Assembly: GCA_963841405.1 (NCBI GenBank) | Contig: CAWJCM010000008.1 | Location: 45,357 to 109,356, forward strand | DNA from: DATBLE01 sp963841405 | GTDB lineage: Bacteria > Actinomycetota > Thermoleophilia > Gaiellales > Gaiellaceae | DNA length: 64,000 nucleotides | Direction of reading: 5' to 3' | In this document: piece by piece, positions 59,618 to 64,000 of the stretch | Position numbering within the stretch: position 1 is the stretch's first letter | How the letters are laid out: each line of letters starts with the position of its first letter | The notes under the pieces: model-generated | Databases searched by the model: none | The model's input: only the letters and a program-made list of their open reading frames with translations | What the model was told of the DNA's origin: nothing | Program-made: the position numbers and the translations under genes

Positions 59618-60081
59618 GCGACCACACGATCGACGTGAGCGTGAACGGCGAGCGCTACGAGCGCGAGGTCGAGGCGCGCAGGCTGCTCGTCCACTTCATC
59701 CGCGACGACCTCGACCTGACCGGCACCCACGTCGGCTGCGACACGGGCAACTGCGGCGCGTGCACCGTCCTGCTCGACGGCACGGCGGTGAAGAGCTGCA
59801 TGCTGCTCGCGCCGCAGGCCGACGGCGCAGAGATCACCACGGTCGAGGGCCTCGCCGGCGACGAGGGCGAGCTGACGCCCCTCCAGCAGGCGTTCCACGA
59901 GCATCACGGCCTGCAGTGCGGCTACTGCACGCCGGGGATGCTGATCAGCACCACCTACCTGCTCTCGCACACTCCGCAGCCGAGCGAGGAGCAGATCAGG
60001 CGCGCGATCCAGGGCAACATCTGCCGCTGCACCGGCTACGTGAACATCGTCAAGGCCGTTCAGGCCGTATCCGGACAATGA
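59614..60081 (+). CDS. Molybdenum hydroxylase [2Fe-2S] subunit (CoxS type)
   Basis: This 155-residue small subunit has a plant-ferredoxin-type cluster in GCDTGNCGACTVLLDG plus KSCM, and a second cluster in CGYCTPGML and CRCTGYVNIV. Both cysteine sets are complete. It relays electrons between the molybdopterin and FAD subunits. Its stop overlaps the large-subunit ATG as ATGA. Confidence 0.96.
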   Translation: MSDHTIDVSVNGERYEREVEARRLLVHFIRDDLDLTGTHVGCDTGNCGACTVLLDGTAVKSCMLLAPQADGAEITTVEGLAGDEGELTPLQQAFHEHHGLQCGYCTPGMLISTTYLLSHTPQPSEEQIRRAIQGNICRCTGYVNIVKAVQAVSGQ

Positions 60082-62543
60082 CCGAGACGGCGCACGAGAC
60101 CCAGGTCGAGCTCGAGGTCGGGTACGCGTCCGGCAAGAGCGTCCCGCGCAAGGAGGACGGCCGGCTCGTCCAGGGACAGGGCGTCTTCGCGGACGACGTC
60201 AAGCGGCACGGGATGGGCTACGTCCACTTCGTCCGCTCCCCGTACGCGCACGCGGAGATCGTCTCGGTCGACGTCTCCGCCGCCGAGGCGCTCGACGGCG
60301 TCTACGGCACGCTGACGCCGGACGAGGTCGCCGAGCTGACCGACCCGTTCTTCGAGCTGACCACCCCGCCGGGCAGCCAGATCAAGGACTACGCGCTCGC
60401 GGTCGGCCGTGTCCGGCACATCGGCGAGCCGGTCGTCGCCGTCGTCGCCGAGACGAGGGAGCGCGCGCGCGACGCCGCCGACCTGGTCGAGGTCGAGTAC
60501 GAGCCGCTGGACGTGATCGTCGACGCGCGCCGCGCGCAGGACGACGCTGCGCCGGTTCTCCACGACGACGCCGGCACGAACGTCGTCTGGTCGGGGACGT
60601 TCGACTGGGGCGACGTCGACGGGGCGCTGAAGGCCGCCGACCGGATCGTGAAGATCGACGAGCTCCACTTCGACCGCTTCTCGTCCACCCCGCTCGAGTG
60701 CTCGGCCGCGCTGGTCGAGTACGACCGCGGCACCGGCCAGTTCACGCTGCACTGCAATCACCAGATGCCGGGCGTGGCGGCGATCTGGATGGGGCCGGCG
60801 CTTCGCGTGCCGCTCGACCGCCTCCGCTTCGTCACACAGGACATCGGCGGCGCGTTCGGGAACAAGATCACGACGCACACCTACCTGACCGCGTGCTGCC
60901 TGCTCGCCCGTAAGCTCCGCCGGCCGATCCAGTGGACGGAGTGGCGCACCGACCAGCACACCGCCAACGCCCACGGCAACGAGCGCTGGTTCCACGACAT
61001 CGAGGTCGCTGTCCAGAACGACGGCACGATGCTCGGCTTCAAGGTGAAGGCGCTCGACGACTGCGGCGCGTTCCCCCGGTACGAGCCGCTCGGCTGCATC
61101 ATCTGGGCGCAGGTCACGCCGGGCCTCTACCGCTGGCGCAACATCCGCGTCGACTTCACGCAAGTGGTGACCAACAAGAGCCCGGTGGCGCCGAACCGCG
61201 GCTACTCGCGGATGCAGCAGCTGTGGCTGACCGAGCGGATCTGCGACATCGTCGCCCACGAGCTCGGGCTCGATCCCGTCGAGGTGCGCAAGCGCAACTA
61301 CGTGCGCGCCGACGAGATGCCGTACGAGACGCCGAACGGCTGCGTCTACGATTCCGGCGACTACGCCCGCTGCCTGGACATCGCGCTCGACCTGATCGAC
61401 TACGACGCCGTCCGCGAGCGGCAGAAGAGCCCCGACGGGAAGCTGATCGGGATCGGGATCGGCTCGACGCTCGACTCGGGCACGAACAACTTCGGCCAGT
61501 CGACGCTCGTCAATCCGGAGCTGCAGTTCTCCGGCAACAACGAGGTGGCGACGATCAAGCTCGACATCTTCGGCGAGATCGTGCTGACGCTCGGCACCGT
61601 TCCCCAGGGCCAGGGGCACGAGACGACCGCCGCGCAGGTCGCGGCCGACATCCTCGGCGTCTCGCCCGACCAGATCCACGTCCGCCCGGGCCACGACACC
61701 TACTGGAACTCGCACGCCGGGCTCTCCGGCACGTACGCGAGCCAGTTCGCCGTCAGCGGCCTCGAGGCGGTCAAGGGTGCGGCCGAGAAGCTCAGCCTCG
61801 AGATCCGCCGCCTCGCCGGTGGCGTGCTCGGCGGCGCCGAACCCGACGACGTCGTCCTCGAGGGCGGCTTCGCCAAGCGCAAGGACGACCCGGAGGCGGC
61901 GCTGCCGTTCATGGCCTGCGGCGCGATCATCAACGCGAACAACGCGGCGATCCCGCCCGAGCTGCGCGACATCACGCTGAACTGCCGGTACGTCTACGTG
62001 CCGCCGTTCGAGCTGCCGGACAAGGACCGGAAGTTCGGCAACCTGACCCTGACCTACGCGACGCAGATCCACGCCTGCGTGGTCGAGATCGACCCGGAGA
62101 CCGGAGAGGTCGAGCTCGCCGACTACGCCGCCGTGGACGACTGCGGAATCCGGATCAACCCGCAGATCGTCGAGGGCCAGGTGCACGGCGCCACCGTCCA
62201 CGGGATCGGTGCCGCCCTGCACGAGACGTTCGCCTACGACGAGTACGGGCAGCTGCTGACGGCCAACTTCTACGACTACCACGTGCCCCACGCGCTCGAC
62301 CTGCCGGAGATCAAGACCGGGCACATCGAGAGCCCCTCGCCGTTCTCGTCCCTGGGCACGAAGGGCATGGGCGAGGGCGGCGGCGCCGCCATCCATGCGA
62401 TCTGCGCGGCGATCCAGGACGCCCTGCGCGCCGCGGGCTCACCGGCGGTGGTCAACGACTCGTTCAACCCGCCCGAGCGGGTCTGGCGGATGCTCCAGGC
62501 CCCGGAGGAGACGGCGGCTCTCGTGGAGGTGACCACCCAGTGA
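60078..62543 (+). CDS. Molybdenum hydroxylase large subunit (xanthine dehydrogenase/CoxL family)
   Basis: This 821-residue subunit carries the molybdopterin cytosine dinucleotide cofactor. Landmarks are VRHIGEPVVAVVAETRE, QDIGGAFGNKITTH, QGQGHETTAAQVAADILG and, near the C-terminus, GTKGMGEGGGAAIHAI with the catalytic Glu. The active-site loop that reads AYRCSFR in true form-I CO dehydrogenase and AYRGAGR in form II is APNRGYSRMQ here. It is therefore not a canonical CO dehydrogenase and probably hydroxylates an N-heterocycle or aldehyde. The substrate is unknown. Confidence 0.93.
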   Translation: MTETAHETQVELEVGYASGKSVPRKEDGRLVQGQGVFADDVKRHGMGYVHFVRSPYAHAEIVSVDVSAAEALDGVYGTLTPDEVAELTDPFFELTTPPGSQIKDYALAVGRVRHIGEPVVAVVAETRERARDAADLVEVEYEPLDVIVDARRAQDDAAPVLHDDAGTNVVWSGTFDWGDVDGALKAADRIVKIDELHFDRFSSTPLECSAALVEYDRGTGQFTLHCNHQMPGVAAIWMGPALRVPLDRLRFVTQDIGGAFGNKITTHTYLTACCLLARKLRRPIQWTEWRTDQHTANAHGNERWFHDIEVAVQNDGTMLGFKVKALDDCGAFPRYEPLGCIIWAQVTPGLYRWRNIRVDFTQVVTNKSPVAPNRGYSRMQQLWLTERICDIVAHELGLDPVEVRKRNYVRADEMPYETPNGCVYDSGDYARCLDIALDLIDYDAVRERQKSPDGKLIGIGIGSTLDSGTNNFGQSTLVNPELQFSGNNEVATIKLDIFGEIVLTLGTVPQGQGHETTAAQVAADILGVSPDQIHVRPGHDTYWNSHAGLSGTYASQFAVSGLEAVKGAAEKLSLEIRRLAGGVLGGAEPDDVVLEGGFAKRKDDPEAALPFMACGAIINANNAAIPPELRDITLNCRYVYVPPFELPDKDRKFGNLTLTYATQIHACVVEIDPETGEVELADYAAVDDCGIRINPQIVEGQVHGATVHGIGAALHETFAYDEYGQLLTANFYDYHVPHALDLPEIKTGHIESPSPFSSLGTKGMGEGGGAAIHAICAAIQDALRAAGSPAVVNDSFNPPERVWRMLQAPEETAALVEVTTQ

Positions 62544-63073
62544 AAGTCGAAGGCACGAAGGAATTCGACGCCCCGGCCGAGCTCGTCTGGGACGTCCTGA
62601 ACGACCCGTCCAAGATGGCCAAGCTGCTCCCGGGCGTGGAGAGCTTCGAGATCCAGGACGACCGGCACTGGAAGGCGTCCGTGAAGATCCCGCTCGGCAT
62701 GGGCGGGTTGAAGCTGAACTTCAGCTTCGAGAAGCTCGAGGAGCGGCCGATCGAGTACGCCAAGCTCGCCTCGAAGGGCCAGGGCGTGGGCGCGATCGTC
62801 GCGATGGAGACGGAGTTCAACCTGAAGGCCGAGGGCGAGCGGACCCACATGGACTGGGTCGCGGACGTCCGCGTGGCCGGCCCGATCGGCAGCATGGGCC
62901 AGCGGGTCTTCCAGCCGATCGTCAACCAGCAGGTCGGGAACGTGCTGAACGCCCTTGAGGAGCAGGTGGCCGAGGCGAAGGGCGACGGCACGACCGGCGC
63001 CGAGGAAGGGATCCATGCCGCCTCGCCCGAGGCGTACGAGGCCGAGCCCGAGGGGCCGACGCACTCGGCGTGA
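62540..63073 (+). CDS. CoxG-like SRPBCC-domain protein
   Basis: The 177-residue protein starts MKVEGTKEFDAPAELVWDVL and continues NDPSKMAKLLPGVESFE, the CoxG subfamily of START/SRPBCC domains. The C-terminal IGSMGQRVFQPIVNQQVGNV also fits. In CO dehydrogenase clusters CoxG anchors the enzyme to the membrane and helps pass electrons to quinone. Here the C-terminal 30 residues are acidic and unstructured, without a membrane helix. It overlaps the large subunit by a GTGA junction. Confidence 0.9.
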   Translation: MKVEGTKEFDAPAELVWDVLNDPSKMAKLLPGVESFEIQDDRHWKASVKIPLGMGGLKLNFSFEKLEERPIEYAKLASKGQGVGAIVAMETEFNLKAEGERTHMDWVADVRVAGPIGSMGQRVFQPIVNQQVGNVLNALEEQVAEAKGDGTTGAEEGIHAASPEAYEAEPEGPTHSA

Positions 63074-63222
63074 CGGGCGCGCCCACGGTCGAGCTGCAGA
63101 ACCAGGTTCGGCTCGACTCGCTCCTCAGCGGAGTCCTGATCAGCCGCATCGCCTCGGAGAACCTCCGGTTCGTGCACCAGGAGGGCCGGCGCACCGTCGC
63201 TCCGGGGCACCCGGACCGGTGA
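63070..63222 (+). CDS. Possible 50-residue protein at the end of the hydroxylase operon
   Basis: A GTG overlapping the coxG stop (GTGA) opens a 50-codon frame beginning MTGAPTVELQNQVRLDSLLS and ending in TGA at 63222. The first 30 residues look helical and amphipathic, while the last 15 are basic and Pro-rich. The overlap style matches every other junction in this operon, which is the main support. No family is recognised. Confidence 0.45.
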   Translation: MTGAPTVELQNQVRLDSLLSGVLISRIASENLRFVHQEGRRTVAPGHPDR

Positions 63223-63240
63223 GCCGGTCTGGCAGGGGGG

Positions 63241-64000
63241 TTGTGCGGTGCGATTGTCGCCGCAACGGCCATCGTCCTCGCGAGCGCCACTCCGGGCGCG
63301 ACGGCCGGCCCGAGCGCCGGGGTCGGGTTCCTCCAGGGAGAGCAGCTCGTCTTCGTCAGCCGGCCGGCTTCGACGCTCGAGGGGGCGATCCGGGCGCTGC
63401 TCGCCGGCCCGACGAAGGTCGAGGCCTCTCGAGAGCTCACCACCCAGCTTCCGGCCGGCACGCCCCTGCGCAGCGCCACGCTGCGAAACGGCCTGGCGAC
63501 GATCGACCTGGGCGAGAAGTTTGCCACCGGCGCCCGCGCGGAGAGCCTCTCGGCGCGCGTCGCCCAGGTCGTCCTCACCGCAACCCGCTTCCCGGGCGTG
63601 AAGTCGGTTCAGCTGCTGGTCAAGGGCGGAACGCCCCTCGGGCTCTTCCCCGGGTTCGCCACCCGCTATCCGCTCACGGAGAAGGCGGTCCGCGCCCGGA
63701 CGAGCCGCCGCCCCCGTCGGCCGCGCCGCCCGTCTCGGGCGGCCCGTCCGACGAGACGCACGCGCTCCAGCAGCGGCTGGCGGACCTCGGCTTTCTCGCC
63801 CCCGAGGCGGTCGACGGCCGCCCGGGCCTGCAGACGGCGTCTGCGATCGTCGCGTTCCAGAAGTGGGCGCGTCTGGGCCGCGACGGCGTGGCGGGTGCGG
63901 TGACGCGCGCCGCCCTCGAACGGGCGGCCCGGCCGGCGCCGATCCTGCCGCGCACCGCCGGCCGGCGGGTGGAGGTACTGCTCGACCGCCAGCTGGCGCT
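63241..64000 (+). CDS. GerMN-domain, peptidoglycan-binding, L,D-transpeptidase-like protein, frameshifted and cut by the window end
   Basis: The frame from a TTG at 63241 encodes an export segment and a GerMN domain: GVGFLQGEQLVFVSRPA, ALLAGPTKVEASRELTTQLP, LRNGLATIDLGEKFATG and LTATRFPGVKSVQLLVKGG. Around 63690-63699 the coding signal jumps to another frame, which continues PDEPPPPSAAPPVSGG and then a peptidoglycan-binding repeat (THALQQRLADLGFLAPE, AIVAFQKWARLGRDGVAG). It ends in RRVEVLLDRQLA, the usual run-in to an L,D-transpeptidase. In the first frame the protein would end at 63903 in an Arg-rich tail that is not protein-like. One missing base in GCGCCCGG would restore one gene. Confidence 0.7.

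Noticed and set aside
60060..62396. A 778-codon antisense open frame across the hydroxylase large subunit
   Set aside because: It is antisense to a gene with clear family motifs and has a Val/Arg/Asp-rich shadow composition typical of high-GC antisense frames.
60078..62543. Naming the hydroxylase operon coxMSL as an aerobic CO dehydrogenase
   Set aside because: The active-site loop lacks the AYRCSFR motif of true CO dehydrogenase, so only the family is assigned.

Overview
The window is GC-rich bacterial chromosome, densely packed on both strands. Many start and stop codons overlap as GTGA, ATGA or TTGA, and GTG/TTG starts are common. A hopanoid operon with ispH, PxKF-type and F5/8-type-C-like secreted proteins, HD-GYP/GGDEF proteins, a B12-dependent ribonucleotide reductase and aerobic CO-dehydrogenase-family genes together suggest a soil-type actinobacterium. 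Thermoleophilia (Gaiellales/Solirubrobacterales) is my best guess; this is inferred from gene content, not from any marker-gene comparison.

Layout. 1-3.9 kb: the 5' end of a class-V PLP enzyme, a GGDEF/HD-GYP/GAF/GGDEF signalling protein and a sugar-nucleotide-type epimerase. 3.9-6.8 kb: a four-gene minus-strand cluster of membrane proteins ending in a CopC-CopD fusion. 6.9-14.7 kb: an eight-gene minus-strand operon hpnC-hpnD-hpnE-shc-hpnH-hpnG-ispH plus a degenerate YjbQ-like gene, which takes farnesyl diphosphate to squalene, hopene and side-chain-extended hopanoids. 14.7-22 kb: an alcohol dehydrogenase, secreted proteins including an M28 homologue with altered metal ligands, a soluble-adenylate-cyclase-like 1348-residue protein and tRNA-Thr(CGT). 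22-31.8 kb: a family-5 solute-binding protein, a LysR regulator, two anchored proteins, holB and tmk, a LytR_C protein, an O-antigen-ligase-like polymerase and a Gly-rich surface protein. 31.8-39.8 kb: nrdJ, a DUF2254 protein, an S4-domain protein, a 53-residue membrane protein, acylphosphatase, an M29 aminopeptidase, a phosphoribosyltransferase and a secreted beta-propeller-like protein.

39.8-46.2 kb: an ECF sigma factor with a membrane-anchored partner. Converging on it is a minus-strand operon: an FMN alpha-hydroxy-acid oxidoreductase, then a small Rdx/SelW-like gene, then a YncE-like propeller. The small gene has an in-frame TGA in a CxxU motif followed by a SECIS-like stem-loop. It is the most notable item in the window: a probable selenoprotein that ordinary gene calling would miss or truncate. 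46.3-51 kb: superoxide dismutase, aldo/keto reductase, ornithine-cyclodeaminase-like protein, threonine dehydratase-like protein, peroxiredoxin and bicupin. 51-56.4 kb: a complete branched-chain amino-acid-type ABC operon (livK-H-M-G-F). 56.4-56.7 kb: terminator and paired palindromic repeats. 56.7-63.2 kb: DUF3303, GNAT and class-V aminotransferase genes, then a CoxM-CoxS-CoxL-CoxG molybdenum hydroxylase operon. The window ends inside a GerMN/peptidoglycan-binding/L,D-transpeptidase-like gene that carries an apparent frameshift.

No insertion sequence, prophage, CRISPR array or rRNA gene was seen. Short palindromes recur: GTAACACWGTGTTAC three times (two of them supplying stop codons) and GGGGWCAGWCCCC intergenically.
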